This document shows, in pieces, positions 8,039 through 16,679 of a stretch of 64,000 nucleotides of DNA (positions are counted from its first letter, which is position 1; the number at the start of each line of letters is the position of its first letter). Source of the DNA: Candidatus Litorirhabdus singularis (lineage in GTDB: Bacteria; Pseudomonadota; Gammaproteobacteria; Pseudomonadales; Halieaceae). Below the pieces are notes generated by a model. It was not told the origin of the DNA, made no database searches, and saw nothing but the letters and a program-made list of their open reading frames with translations. The DNA lies in assembly GCF_026262625.1 (NCBI RefSeq), contig NZ_SHNN01000005.1:62001-126000 (forward strand). Direction: 5' to 3'. The position numbers and the translations under genes are program-made.

Positions 8039-8958
8039 CGAAACTGATCGCGACCTCAGTGGTCCGCGGCTCGCATCAGGGAGAAAGCCATGGCGGTGTT
8101 CATATCATCGACTTTGACGCCGAGAAATCTTTTACCGTTATCGACTGGAACAACACAGCTATCGATTTTCAGGGACGTGGCTGGGACCGTGGGCTGCGCG
8201 GTATTGCGATAGACGGGGAGAGAGTTTTCATAGCCGCCAGTGATGAACTTTTTGAGTACACGCCAGATTTTGAAATGGTGGCTTCCTGGCGTAACCCCTA
8301 CTTGCGGCATTGTCATGAGATCAGCATTTTTCAGCGGCGACTGTATCTGAGCTCGACAGGCTTTGATGCTATTCTCGGCTTTGACTTGGACAACAACAGT
8401 TTCTGTTGGGGTATGCATGTGCTGCGCACAGGCAGTACGTATCAGTCTCACCTGTTTGATCCCGCGGTTAACAATGGGCCGCGGGGGGGGAATGAGCTGC
8501 ACATCAATAATGTTTTCGCGCATGCCAGTGGTTTGCATCTCAGTGGTTTACGCACCGGTACTTTGCTGCGCTTCGATGGTGAAAAACTGCATGACTGGGT
8601 AACCCTGCCATTGGGTGTGCATAACGCCCAGCCCTATCGTGACGGGGTGCTGTTTAACGATACTCAGGCCGACTGCGTGCGGTTTGAAGCGCGTAGCGGT
8701 CGCGCCAGCTTTAATGTGCCCAGCTACGATGCGCAGCAGCTGACTCATAGCAAACTGGACGATTCACGCATAGCGCGGCAGGGCTTTGGTCGCGGCTTGT
8801 GTGTCATCGGCGAGGGTCTGATAGCGGCTGGCTCATCGCCGTCAACAATAGCCGTGCATGATTTGAACCGGCTTAAGACCACCCATCAAGTGACCTTGAG
8901 TATGGATATTCGTAACGCTATTCATGGGCTGGAGGTGTGGCCGTTTCAGACGGCTTGA
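8035..8958 (+). CDS. TIGR03032/DUF4915-like protein, probable beta-propeller
   Basis: This 307-residue protein has no signal peptide and repeated blade-like strands, including RGIAIDGERVFIAASDELFEY, YLSSTGFDAILGFDL and HLSGLRTGTLLRFDG. It also has a conserved GNELHINNVF segment near 155. The pattern resembles the uncharacterised TIGR03032/DUF4915 family, whose members look like six-bladed propellers, but I recognise it by style rather than by a search. It overlaps the Asp/Asn hydroxylase gene by 4 bp, a tight coupling that suggests joint action, perhaps one modifying the other or both acting on one product. It is cytoplasmic as far as can be seen. Confidence 0.6.
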   Translation: MTKLIATSVVRGSHQGESHGGVHIIDFDAEKSFTVIDWNNTAIDFQGRGWDRGLRGIAIDGERVFIAASDELFEYTPDFEMVASWRNPYLRHCHEISIFQRRLYLSSTGFDAILGFDLDNNSFCWGMHVLRTGSTYQSHLFDPAVNNGPRGGNELHINNVFAHASGLHLSGLRTGTLLRFDGEKLHDWVTLPLGVHNAQPYRDGVLFNDTQADCVRFEARSGRASFNVPSYDAQQLTHSKLDDSRIARQGFGRGLCVIGEGLIAAGSSPSTIAVHDLNRLKTTHQVTLSMDIRNAIHGLEVWPFQTA

Positions 8959-9033
8959 TCAGGTGCTGTTCCGGTTGATTGACTGGTGCTGCCTAGGAGC
9001 GGTCGTTACTGTCCCCAAATTACGGGCAATAAA

Positions 9034-9058
9034 AAGCCCACCGAAGTGGGCTTCTCGT
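9034..9058 (-). terminator. Terminator for the VPLPA-CTERM gene (minus strand)
   Basis: On the minus strand, AAGCCCAC and GTGGGCTT form a perfect 8-bp stem around a TTCG tetraloop, followed by a run of T. It lies between two convergent genes and may also stop plus-strand transcripts, although the T-run is only on the minus strand. Confidence 0.85.
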
Positions 9059-9071
9059 GCAGGCCTTTAGG

Positions 9072-9662
9072 TTACGCTCTCTTGCGTTTGATGACACCTA
9101 GCCCCAGTAGAGCAGACCCAAATAGCCATGCAGCGGCAGGGATGGGTACATAACTGGTTACCTGATAGTCGAGTATGCCCCAGCGCTGAATACTTTCAGT
9201 TATCTCGAAATCTTCGCACTCGGCGGAGCGACAAATAAACTCCAATCCAAGCACTTCCCCGCCGAGCGGTGAAAAGCCAAAGTCATCAAAGACCAACACT
9301 AACACTGTTTCGTCAACGAAATTGCCCAAATTGGCAGAGTTGAACAGTGCTACATTGCTGCCGCCTTCCAATTGTATGCCGGTGTCGTATAGCCCCCCCA
9401 ACGCAGGTGGGTTGGTAAAGTTCACTGGGTCATAGAACAACCCAGGCGTTGACGACGCCGCCGCGAAATCGTGAAACGTTAGCGGAGGTGAGTTGGTATT
9501 ATAAGTCACCGTGCCGGATACCGCGCCGGTTGCCCCAGGGCCCAGCCCCGGCGAATTGTCAAAAAGCCCTGCAAAATTTAACGAAATTTGTGCGGCTGAT
9601 GCCACCATCGGTACCAGACAGATAACCACCACCGCTACCATTTTCACGCTTAAACGTTTCAT
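9072..9662 (-). CDS. Exported protein with VPLPA-CTERM-type sorting signal
   Basis: The protein is 196 residues from the ATG at 9660-9662, chosen because AGGAG lies 8 bases upstream; an upstream in-frame start would put a charged extension before the signal peptide. It has a Sec signal (VVICLVPMVASA), a beta-rich Gly/Asn/Pro body without a known domain, and a C-terminus YVPIPAAAWLFGSALLGLG followed by IKRKR. That tripartite end (VPxPAAxWLFGS, hydrophobic helix, basic tail) is the VPLPA-CTERM variant of the PEP-CTERM signal. The signal is processed by an exosortase/rhomboid-type system and associated with exopolysaccharide. No sorting enzyme lies in this window. Confidence 0.8.
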   Translation of the reverse strand: MKRLSVKMVAVVVICLVPMVASAAQISLNFAGLFDNSPGLGPGATGAVSGTVTYNTNSPPLTFHDFAAASSTPGLFYDPVNFTNPPALGGLYDTGIQLEGGSNVALFNSANLGNFVDETVLVLVFDDFGFSPLGGEVLGLEFICRSAECEDFEITESIQRWGILDYQVTSYVPIPAAAWLFGSALLGLGVIKRKRA

Positions 9663-9822
9663 CAGGCATACTCCTTTTTTTTTGTGTGCTAAAAAAACAA
9701 GCATAATTTGTACCAATAATAAATGCCTTAGGAATCATAGACTTAAATTTTGGCGAGAAGTACTTTGTAAAGAAAGCTGACATTAATGACCTTTATTTAT
9801 AAGATTTATTGGCGTGCTGCAT

Positions 9823-9857
9823 GACCGCTGTGAGGAGAAAGCGGACAAAATCAGCTC
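9823..9857. repeat. Left-flank repeat blocks A (9823-9835) and B (9846-9857)
   Basis: Block A, GACCGCTGTGAGG, and block B, CAAAATCAGCTC, each recur exactly on the other side of the neighbouring hydrolase gene (10958-10970 and 10937-10948), there in the reverse order. They lie in the long intergenic stretch 9663-10131, which otherwise shows only A/T-rich promoter-like sequence next to the VPLPA gene. Confidence 0.75.
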
Positions 9858-9955
9858 AAAAGGCTCAAATCCGGTTATTAAGCGAAAAAACTGGCTTTTC
9901 CCAAGTGTAAAATTTGCTGACACTCGCTAATGTCGCAAAAGAGGTGGAAGCGCTC

Positions 9956-10013
9956 GTTAGCTCAGCGCAGGAATCCGATCAGCCCTAATGTCTCCTTTCG
10001 CCTAACAGCGGAC
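9956..10013. repeat. 58-bp direct repeat C, left copy
   Basis: This copy aligns without gaps to 10982-11039 with roughly three quarters of positions identical by manual count. Shared cores are GGAATCC, CTAATG and CTTTCGCCTAA followed by AGCGG. Together with blocks A and B it makes a repeated mosaic on both sides of the hydrolase gene at 10132-10917. Confidence 0.75.
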
Positions 10014-10131
10014 ATTTTTCATGTGGTATCGTTATCCACTACCTATTACCCTCAAAGTACACGCTCAGTTTCGGGTCAATGAAATTTATGAGTGCAACCA
10101 CCGAGTGTCTACCTAAATATTGGAGCCCCAT

Positions 10132-10917
10132 GTGATCATACGAACAACCATGTTCGCTCTTCTGGTGCTGATAATTGCAACCGGACCACAACTAGCTATG
10201 AGTAATGAGGCAAGCGGCTCTAGTCGCCCTAGCTTTGTGCTTGTCCACGGTACGTTTCAATGGGGTGGCCAATGGGACGCACTCTCCAGTTTGCTCGCGA
10301 AAGACGGATATGCCGTGCATTCTCCATCCATGACAGGTTTGGGAGAAAGAGAGCACCTACTATCCAAGCAGGTCGGACTCTCGACACATATCGAGGACAT
10401 TTCAAACTATATAGAGTGGCTAGATATCGACAATGTGATACTGGTTTCACATAGCTATGGAGGAGCCGTCATCACCGGGGTCGCCGATAAGCTCGGTGAT
10501 CGAATTGCCCATGTCGTCTATATTGATACGGTTCCATTGAACCATGGTGAAAATCTACTCGATGCCTTTGGCCCCGAAGTTTCTGCCATAGCCAAAAAGT
10601 CTGTAGAAGATAATGGAGATGGCTGGCTCATTGCCGCTGACGCATTGCGCGACCCCGCTCCAACGATGAGAAGCCACCCTTGGAAGACTTATACAGATCG
10701 CATTGATCTGGTTGGCCCTCCACCGGATTCAGGGACGATTATTGTTGCGACCGAATCCGCAGAAATTTTTAGTTATATGAGGCAACAGCAAGCTCCCAGC
10801 CGAGCAAAAACACGGGGCTGGAAACTCTACACAATTGAGGGCCCCCACCCGCTTCAGGAAAGTAGCCCTTCAAAGGAGGAAGTAGCAAAAATTCTGCTCA
10901 ATCTGGCAAAACGATAA
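10132..10917 (+). CDS. Exported alpha/beta hydrolase (esterase-like)
   Basis: The protein is 261 residues from GTG at 10132, chosen because GGAG lies 6-7 bases upstream; TTG at 10120 and ATG at 10150 are alternatives. A signal peptide or anchor covers residues 5-22. The alpha/beta hydrolase parts are the oxyanion strand FVLVHGTFQWGGQW, the nucleophile elbow VSHSYGGAV (Ser about 111), and a late histidine in EGPHPLQESSP. The arrangement resembles the plant methylesterase/salicylate-esterase-like AB_hydrolase_6 group; substrate is unknown. Codons look more A/T-rich than in neighbours, and the gene is bracketed by the same repeat blocks on both sides. This suggests an acquired cassette, though that is inference. 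Confidence 0.82.
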   Translation: MIIRTTMFALLVLIIATGPQLAMSNEASGSSRPSFVLVHGTFQWGGQWDALSSLLAKDGYAVHSPSMTGLGEREHLLSKQVGLSTHIEDISNYIEWLDIDNVILVSHSYGGAVITGVADKLGDRIAHVVYIDTVPLNHGENLLDAFGPEVSAIAKKSVEDNGDGWLIAADALRDPAPTMRSHPWKTYTDRIDLVGPPPDSGTIIVATESAEIFSYMRQQQAPSRAKTRGWKLYTIEGPHPLQESSPSKEEVAKILLNLAKR

Positions 10918-10936
10918 ATGCTAGCCCCTAGATGGC

Positions 10937-10970
10937 CAAAATCAGCTCTCCGGAAGGGACCGCTGTGAGG
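10937..10970. repeat. Right-flank repeat blocks B (10937-10948) and A (10958-10970)
   Basis: These are exact second copies of the 12-mer CAAAATCAGCTC and the 13-mer GACCGCTGTGAGG found left of the hydrolase gene, in swapped order and in the same orientation. Confidence 0.75.
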
Positions 10971-10981
10971 TGTAAGGAGTC

Positions 10982-11039
10982 GTTACGTCACTGCTGGAAT
11001 CCAAGCAGTACTAATGCCGGCTTTCGCCTAATAGCGGCC
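10982..11039. repeat. 58-bp direct repeat C, right copy
   Basis: This is the partner of 9956-10013. Its right end runs into the last codons and stop of the TPR-sulfotransferase gene (stop at 11028-11030), so part of the repeat serves as coding sequence there. Confidence 0.75.
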
Positions 11040-13010
11040 CAGTAGCGGCTGCAGAATGTCAGTCAGCTCATCCAGGTGCTCCGCATAGTGACGCCAGAAA
11101 TTGATGGCGCCAGTGTAGATGGGTTGCCGCACTTGTTCTGAGCTAGCCGTGCGCACCGCACGCTCGGTGTCGTGGAAATGCAGGCAGGCTGATTCCCATG
11201 GCAGTTCGCAGAAGGTCAGCAGCTGCTGCACCTGCGTCTGCAGGTCCAACACTGTATCCTCGTATTGCACACGCAGTATTTTTCCCGGTAGCACCTTTTC
11301 CCAATGATCCATCAACCTATGATATTCCAGGCAATACTCTGCAATCTCAGTGATGTCGTAGGTGAAGTTTTGCCCGCGGGCATACAGTTGTTTGAAGTTT
11401 CCGAGGCAGGCATCCAATGGGTTGCGCCGTGCATCGATAATCTTGGCATTAGGAAGAATAAGGTGTATCAGGCCGATGTTGGGAAAGTTGTTAGGCATCT
11501 TGTCGACAAAGCGAGGCGCTCCCTGAATGCGATGCATTTGTGCCAGCTGAAGATACTCGTCACCCAGTTTTTGCAAGTAGCTGGCAGAGACTTCGCGAAC
11601 GGCCTCTGGATAGTTGATACCGTTGCTGCGATTGCGGCTCAGTCCAGCGGAAAGCCGGCCGATGTAAGGTAGCTCACTAGTGCCTTCAACCTGACTGTGA
11701 CTGGCCAGTATCTGCTCGGTAAGTGTTGAACCCGATCTGGGCATGCCCAGGATGAATATGGGGCTGGCGTCGAGGTTCCCAGAGCCTGCGTTGGCCTCCA
11801 GAAACTCCTCGCTAAACACCTCAATGATCGCGTCATTAAGCAGCTCTGTGCGCACCGGATCGTAGCTGACCAGCTGTCGTTGTCGATGATTACCGGTGAC
11901 ATAGTGCCCCCATGCTTGGCTGTATTGGTGGCGATTCTCGTAGGCTTTGGCCAGGGCGAAATAAAAATGTACTGCAGAAGACGGCTCAAGCTCCTGGTCG
12001 GCTATAGCGCTGTGCATGTCGACGATCTCTGCATCGCTAAACTCGTAAGTCTTGAGGTTCGCCATGCTGGACCAGGATTCACCATTTTCCGGACGCAGTA
12101 CTGTACATTGGCGATAGGCGGTGATGGCCGCCTCCTGTTGCCCCACCGTCTTTAGGGCGTGACCTAGCCCCAGTAGGGCAGCAGCGTGTTCGGGTTGCAG
12201 CTCAATACAGCGCTGATAGGAGTCTATAGCGCGCTCGTTGAGCGCGGCCTGCGATAGCACGCCCGCCAGCAGAAAATGTGCCTGCGCATTGTCAGGGTCG
12301 TTATCGATAACTTTCTGGTAGCGGTGTATGGCTTCGCTATAGCGGTCCTGCTCGCGATAGATATTGCCCAAATCCAACTGCGCCAGGTTATAGTCCGGAG
12401 CCAGGCTGGTGACACGTTCCAGCAGTATTTCGGCGTCGTCGGTTTTGCCTGACTGGGCCGCAATCAGCGCCAGTAGTCGCATGGCATCCACATTGTTCTT
12501 TTCTCGCTGCAAAATACGCCGGCAGATACCTTCTGCTTCTTCTGGTCGACCTTGTTTAAGTGACTCTGCCGCGCGCGCAAGTTCCTGGCGTTGCGGGGCC
12601 AATTTGAAAGCTTCCTCATAAGCGAGGTCGGCCTCTTTGCCGTTACCGGTGCGGGCAAGCGCCTTGCCCAAATGGAACCAGGCTGACTCCAGTTCAGGGT
12701 CCAGGCGCACCGCTTTTTTCAGCAGCCCGATGGCTTCTTCTGAACGATTCAGCGCCACCAGCAACATTCCCAGGTCTTCATGTGGCTTGGCAAACGTCGG
12801 TGCGAGTTCGATGGTGCGGCGCAGTAATTTCTCGGCTTGTTTTGGCTGGCTGGCTTGAATCAGAATCGCTCCCATCAAGCCGAGCATGTTGACGTCGGAA
12901 GGGCTTCTCTGCAGTGCAGTCTGGCACTTTTCCAGGGCAGCATCCCGCTCACCCTGAGCCAGATGCTGCATGATTTTCTCGAAGGTAGCGCGTGACGCTT
13001 CTGCAGGCAT
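11028..13010 (-). CDS. TPR-repeat sulfotransferase
   Basis: This 660-residue protein has about nine tetratricopeptide repeats (residues 5-330), each with the W/L-G-Y/A-F-A-P pattern, for example AWFHLGKALARTGNGKEADL. A C-terminal sulfotransferase domain starts at PIFILGMPRSGSTLTEQIL near 415-433. PRSGST is the 5'-phosphosulfate loop for PAPS, and RFVDKMPNNFPNIGLI and a later RRNPLDACLGNFKQ correspond to the 3'-phosphate-binding part. Such TPR-sulfotransferases occur widely in marine and alpha/gamma-proteobacteria, often near TonB receptors and Asp/Asn hydroxylases, as here. The acceptor is unknown; the TPRs suggest a protein substrate or partner. No signal peptide is seen. Confidence 0.87.
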   Translation of the reverse strand: MPAEASRATFEKIMQHLAQGERDAALEKCQTALQRSPSDVNMLGLMGAILIQASQPKQAEKLLRRTIELAPTFAKPHEDLGMLLVALNRSEEAIGLLKKAVRLDPELESAWFHLGKALARTGNGKEADLAYEEAFKLAPQRQELARAAESLKQGRPEEAEGICRRILQREKNNVDAMRLLALIAAQSGKTDDAEILLERVTSLAPDYNLAQLDLGNIYREQDRYSEAIHRYQKVIDNDPDNAQAHFLLAGVLSQAALNERAIDSYQRCIELQPEHAAALLGLGHALKTVGQQEAAITAYRQCTVLRPENGESWSSMANLKTYEFSDAEIVDMHSAIADQELEPSSAVHFYFALAKAYENRHQYSQAWGHYVTGNHRQRQLVSYDPVRTELLNDAIIEVFSEEFLEANAGSGNLDASPIFILGMPRSGSTLTEQILASHSQVEGTSELPYIGRLSAGLSRNRSNGINYPEAVREVSASYLQKLGDEYLQLAQMHRIQGAPRFVDKMPNNFPNIGLIHLILPNAKIIDARRNPLDACLGNFKQLYARGQNFTYDITEIAEYCLEYHRLMDHWEKVLPGKILRVQYEDTVLDLQTQVQQLLTFCELPWESACLHFHDTERAVRTASSEQVRQPIYTGAINFWRHYAEHLDELTDILQPLLGRY

Positions 13011-13050
13011 AGCGGGTCCGTTTTAACGAGAGGGGCGTGCAGCCTTGACG

Positions 13051-13917
13051 CTAGCGGTAGTAGTCCACGCCCATGAGTTCGAGCATTTTTTCTGCGTAGG
13101 CTTCATTGTCCAGTCGTGCGATACGCCGCCATTCCTCATCGTCATTCATTGCACGGTAAGCTTTGAAGAAATCCTCAGCGTCTGGCCCCACTGGATAGCG
13201 AAATTGTGGCTGGTCTGATTCGATAGCGTCGGTGATAGCTTCGGCGCAATCGATGGTAGTGGCCGCACGGCCAAGACCGAAAGTGCCAAAGCCCATAATG
13301 CGCTCGTAGGCTCGTGTGTAGGGAGAGTCCTCTGCGGGTGGTTCGCCTTTAGTCCACATCGGTGTCATGACACAGCCCGGCTCAACCAACGACACTTCAA
13401 TATTGAACTGCGCCAGTTCCTGGGACAGAGCAACGCACATAGATTCCATTGCAGCCTTGGAAGAAGAATACGTGCCGTGGCAGCCAAACACGTTAACCGC
13501 AGCCAGTGAGGTAACATTCACCAGACGGCCGCTGTTCTGCTTGCGCAAGTGAGGGATAACAGTTTGCATTACTGCCAGAGTGCCAAACACGTTGCTCTCA
13601 TAAACCTCCTTGATTGTCTCCAGCGGTGTTTCTTCCAATGCTCCTCCGGCGCCAATACCCGCGTTGCTGACCAACACGTCTATGCGACCTGCCTTCTCGA
13701 TAACACTGTCTATACAGCTTGTGATGGTTTTCTGGTCCAACAGGTCTAGCGGCAGCACTCCGATGTCGAGCCCAGTGCTGGCAATTCTGTCGTTGAGTTC
13801 GGTCGCCGTGGCAGGGTTGCGACAGGTGGCGAATACTGTGTGCCCACGCTGAGCTAAATGAATGACAGCTTCTTGTCCAATGCCTGTGCTGCTGCCGGTT
13901 ACCAGAATGACGGCCAT
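13051..13917 (-). CDS. Short-chain dehydrogenase/reductase
   Basis: This 288-residue classical SDR shows the cofactor loop TGSSTGIGQ (residues 7-15), NAGIG near 88, a catalytic Ser region VTSLAAV near 138 and YSSSKAA near 153-159. The arginine in ATCRNP after the second strand suggests NADP(H). After the core comes a C-terminal segment like that of 17beta-HSD type 1/retinol dehydrogenase-like SDRs. The substrate is not identifiable. It is downstream of the EmrB-like gene on the same strand with a gap of about 50 bp, so it may be the last gene of that unit. Confidence 0.88.
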   Translation of the reverse strand: MAVILVTGSSTGIGQEAVIHLAQRGHTVFATCRNPATATELNDRIASTGLDIGVLPLDLLDQKTITSCIDSVIEKAGRIDVLVSNAGIGAGGALEETPLETIKEVYESNVFGTLAVMQTVIPHLRKQNSGRLVNVTSLAAVNVFGCHGTYSSSKAAMESMCVALSQELAQFNIEVSLVEPGCVMTPMWTKGEPPAEDSPYTRAYERIMGFGTFGLGRAATTIDCAEAITDAIESDQPQFRYPVGPDAEDFFKAYRAMNDDEEWRRIARLDNEAYAEKMLELMGVDYYR

Positions 13918-13969
13918 AGTAATTCCTTTGTGTACGTTGGTTGGATGACTAGCTAGCGATTGTAAAACA

Positions 13970-15577
13970 TTATGTGTATGAGGTGCGCATATGTTTGCTG
14001 CGCAACAGGCCTATGGGTATCAGCGTGGCCAGAAATACCACCGTTAGAATCAGAAAACAGTCCTGGAAACCAAGCACGTAGGCTTGTCGCGCAATCATTT
14101 CACCCAGCATGCTATAGCTGACATGTTGTTGCTCCCAGAAGCTGAGGCCAGCACCGTTCAAAGATCTCTGTAACTCTGCGATCATCGCAAAAGTGTCGCT
14201 GTGATCGTAGCTCTGTGTGTTGAACATGACATCGCGATGAAAACTAGTGCGGTAATCCAGCGCCACCGCTACCAGGTTGACACCAAACGCACCGCCCATC
14301 TGGCGGATAAAATTGGCCGCGCCAGCGCCTTGCTGCAAATACTGCATGGGTAGGCCCTGGATCGCTGCGAGGTTAATTACCGGAGCCATCAAGCCAATGC
14401 CAATACGACTGATAACTACCCAGCCAGCAAATGTCCACCAACCCGTGTTGGGGTCGGCGCGTGCCATCAGCAGACAACTGTAGGCGACGACCATAAAGCC
14501 TGCTGAAATTAGCAGGCGCTGGTCGATGCGATCGGCTAGTCGTCCTGAAATCGGAAAACAGGCGCCCATAACAAATGCCGCTGGCAGCATCATCAGGCCG
14601 CTGTCGGTGGCACTCATGCCTTGCACAATCTGCAAAAACAGTGGCACCAGATAAGTGGTGGCGTAAAGTCCGGCGCCAAAAATAAAGGCTAGCAGGGTGA
14701 CCATGGCGAAGCGGTAATAGGTGAACACTTTCAGCTCAAGTAGCGGGTGTGGTGTGTGTGCTTCGCGCCAGATAAAGCCGACGCTAGCGATTCCTGCGCT
14801 GGCAAACCAGCTTAGAATCGTATTGGAATCCCAGCCCTCACGCTGACCGTTACTCAGGGCTATCAGTAGCGAACTTATAGCAACGGAAACCAGAATCAAT
14901 CCGGGCCAGTCAAAGGGAGGGGTAACCGTATCGGGCTCTCGGGCGGGCAAGAAAATCGAGGCGCAAGGGACTACGATCATTGATACGGGAATGCCGAGCA
15001 GGTAAATATAACGCCAGTTCAAAGTGTCAATCAGGTAACCGCCCAGCACCGGTCCGAAGGCGGGGGCCAGTACCACGCCGATGGAGGTGACGCCCATCAC
15101 TGTGCCCTGGCGCCCTGGTGGGAACAGAGCGAACACCATGGACATGGACATAGGTGTGATAATACCGGTGGCGGCTCCCTGGAGGATACGTGCGGCGATA
15201 AGCATGTCTACCGAGGGGCTGATGCCGCCTAGAACAGAGCCGGCCATGAACGCGCTCATGGCCGCGATAACCGTCATGCGTACACCGATGGCCTGGATCA
15301 TCCACGAATTCATCAGCATGGTGACGGTGGAGGCGGCCAGGAATGATGTTGCCAACCACTGGGCTTTGACCTGACCGATGCCAAACGCGCCCATGATATC
15401 GGGAATCGCCACATTGATGATGGTGCCGGTCATTAATGCAGCCACGTTAGCCAATACGATGGTAAACATAGCCATCCAGCCGTAGTTTATGCCCCAGCGG
15501 CGGTACAGGGTCTGAATGTTGGCGGTGGTTTTAAGCTCTTCCAGGAAGGTTTCGAGCTTAGCTTCAGCGGATGTCAA
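13970..15577 (-). CDS. EmrB/DHA2-family MFS multidrug efflux transporter
   Basis: This 535-residue protein has about 14 hydrophobic segments, as in the DHA2 drug:H+ antiporters. It carries the EmrB-type N-terminal VALMTGTIINVAIPDIMGAF (substrate-path helix 1), the QWLATSFLAASTVTM helix 2 and the motif C-like GPVLGGYLI in helix 5. It starts with TTG, overlapping the end of the EmrA-like gene by 14 bp; no better start lies downstream. It works with the membrane-fusion protein encoded just upstream and an outer-membrane channel not in this window, exporting hydrophobic toxicants. The double MarR gene heads the operon. Confidence 0.9.
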   Translation of the reverse strand: MTSAEAKLETFLEELKTTANIQTLYRRWGINYGWMAMFTIVLANVAALMTGTIINVAIPDIMGAFGIGQVKAQWLATSFLAASTVTMLMNSWMIQAIGVRMTVIAAMSAFMAGSVLGGISPSVDMLIAARILQGAATGIITPMSMSMVFALFPPGRQGTVMGVTSIGVVLAPAFGPVLGGYLIDTLNWRYIYLLGIPVSMIVVPCASIFLPAREPDTVTPPFDWPGLILVSVAISSLLIALSNGQREGWDSNTILSWFASAGIASVGFIWREAHTPHPLLELKVFTYYRFAMVTLLAFIFGAGLYATTYLVPLFLQIVQGMSATDSGLMMLPAAFVMGACFPISGRLADRIDQRLLISAGFMVVAYSCLLMARADPNTGWWTFAGWVVISRIGIGLMAPVINLAAIQGLPMQYLQQGAGAANFIRQMGGAFGVNLVAVALDYRTSFHRDVMFNTQSYDHSDTFAMIAELQRSLNGAGLSFWEQQHVSYSMLGEMIARQAYVLGFQDCFLILTVVFLATLIPIGLLRSKHMRTSYT

Positions 15578-16679
15578 TCGCGATCTCCACCATCATGCCG
15601 GGCTTGAGCATGCGCTCGCGCTGCTGCACCGCCACCTTGATCGGCAGACGCTGGGTAACCTTGGTGAAATTGCCGCTGGGATTGGTGCTTGGTAAGAGTG
15701 AGAATTGGCTGGTAGCGGCGTTACCAATGCGCACCAGTTCACCCTCAAAGGATTCGTCCGGCCAGGCGTCCACCGAAATTTTCACACGCTGTCCCAGCTG
15801 CAAATGCCGAACCTGAGTTTCCTTGACGTTAGCTTTGACCCATACCTGCTCCGGGTTGTGGACCAGCGCCAGTCGTTGCCCCGGCATTACATACTCTCCG
15901 GCATTGACGAAAGTTTTGTCGACAATGCCCTCGATAGGGGAGGTGATACGGCGTTCGTCGACGGCGACCATTTGACCACTGAGTTGATGTTGGGTGCGGT
16001 CGCGGTCAAAGCGCAGGCGCAATTGGTTTTGCTCTAGCACGGCCAGGCGCTCTCTGGCCGCCCTGGCCTCAACCAGGCCTGCCTCTGCCGAAGCGACTTG
16101 AGCGCCGGCACTGTTTTGTCCCTGTTGTGCTACCTGGAATGCGCTGCGAGCCTGCTCCCAACCCTGTTGTGACAGGATGCCGCGTTCGCGCAGTGACTGA
16201 GCGCGTTCCCACTCAGCCGTTTGAAGTTCCAGGTCAGATGCGTTGGAGGCAAGGTTGGCCCGAGCCGCAGTTAGCCGCGATTCGGCAGCCTGCAGGGCGC
16301 CACCAGTTTGGCGCCCGACCATTGCGATCTCGGCGTTGCCCTGGGCAATGCTGGCCTCGGTTGCCTGCAGCTGTGCCTTGAGCTCCTCAACTTTCAGGGC
16401 GGTCTCCCGCGCGTCAAGCTGGGCTACTAAATCGCCTTTTTGAAGTGAACTTCCCTCTTTGACGACCAATGCTTCAACGCGCCCGGAAACTTTGCTACTG
16501 ATCACCACAAGGTCGGTAGAGATGCGCGCGTCGTCGGTATAAACATGGGTGCTTCGTTCCCACAACCAATAACCAATAGCCGCGAGGGCTAGCACCAGCA
16601 AGGGTAGCAGCAGTTGGCGGCGCCTGCGTGATTCAGGAAGTGTGTCACTGGTGGCTGTGTCTTCAGCTATCTGGTTCAT
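15564..16679 (-). CDS. EmrA/HlyD-family membrane fusion protein
   Basis: The protein is 371 residues from ATG at 16677-16679, which overlaps the MarR stop as ATGA; the longer open frame upstream is a shadow of the regulator gene. A single transmembrane segment (about residues 24-41) is followed by the biotinyl-lipoyl half-motif (VSGRVEALVVKEGSSLQKGDLVAQLD), a long coiled coil rich in Gln, Ala, Glu and Arg (about residues 95-225), and the second lipoyl half with ITSPIEGIVDKTFVNAGEYV. Finally come beta-barrel strands. It bridges the EmrB-like pump to an outer-membrane channel. It is in an operon with both neighbours. Confidence 0.9.
   Translation of the reverse strand: MNQIAEDTATSDTLPESRRRRQLLLPLLVLALAAIGYWLWERSTHVYTDDARISTDLVVISSKVSGRVEALVVKEGSSLQKGDLVAQLDARETALKVEELKAQLQATEASIAQGNAEIAMVGRQTGGALQAAESRLTAARANLASNASDLELQTAEWERAQSLRERGILSQQGWEQARSAFQVAQQGQNSAGAQVASAEAGLVEARAARERLAVLEQNQLRLRFDRDRTQHQLSGQMVAVDERRITSPIEGIVDKTFVNAGEYVMPGQRLALVHNPEQVWVKANVKETQVRHLQLGQRVKISVDAWPDESFEGELVRIGNAATSQFSLLPSTNPSGNFTKVTQRLPIKVAVQQRERMLKPGMMVEIAIDIR

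Noticed and set aside
9956-10013. Possible integron attC site (GTTAG and GCCTAAC at the ends of the 58-bp repeat)
   Set aside because: The order is GTTAG...CTAAC, the opposite of an attC site (CTAAC...GTTAG on either strand), and the right copy lacks both ends. No integrase is nearby.
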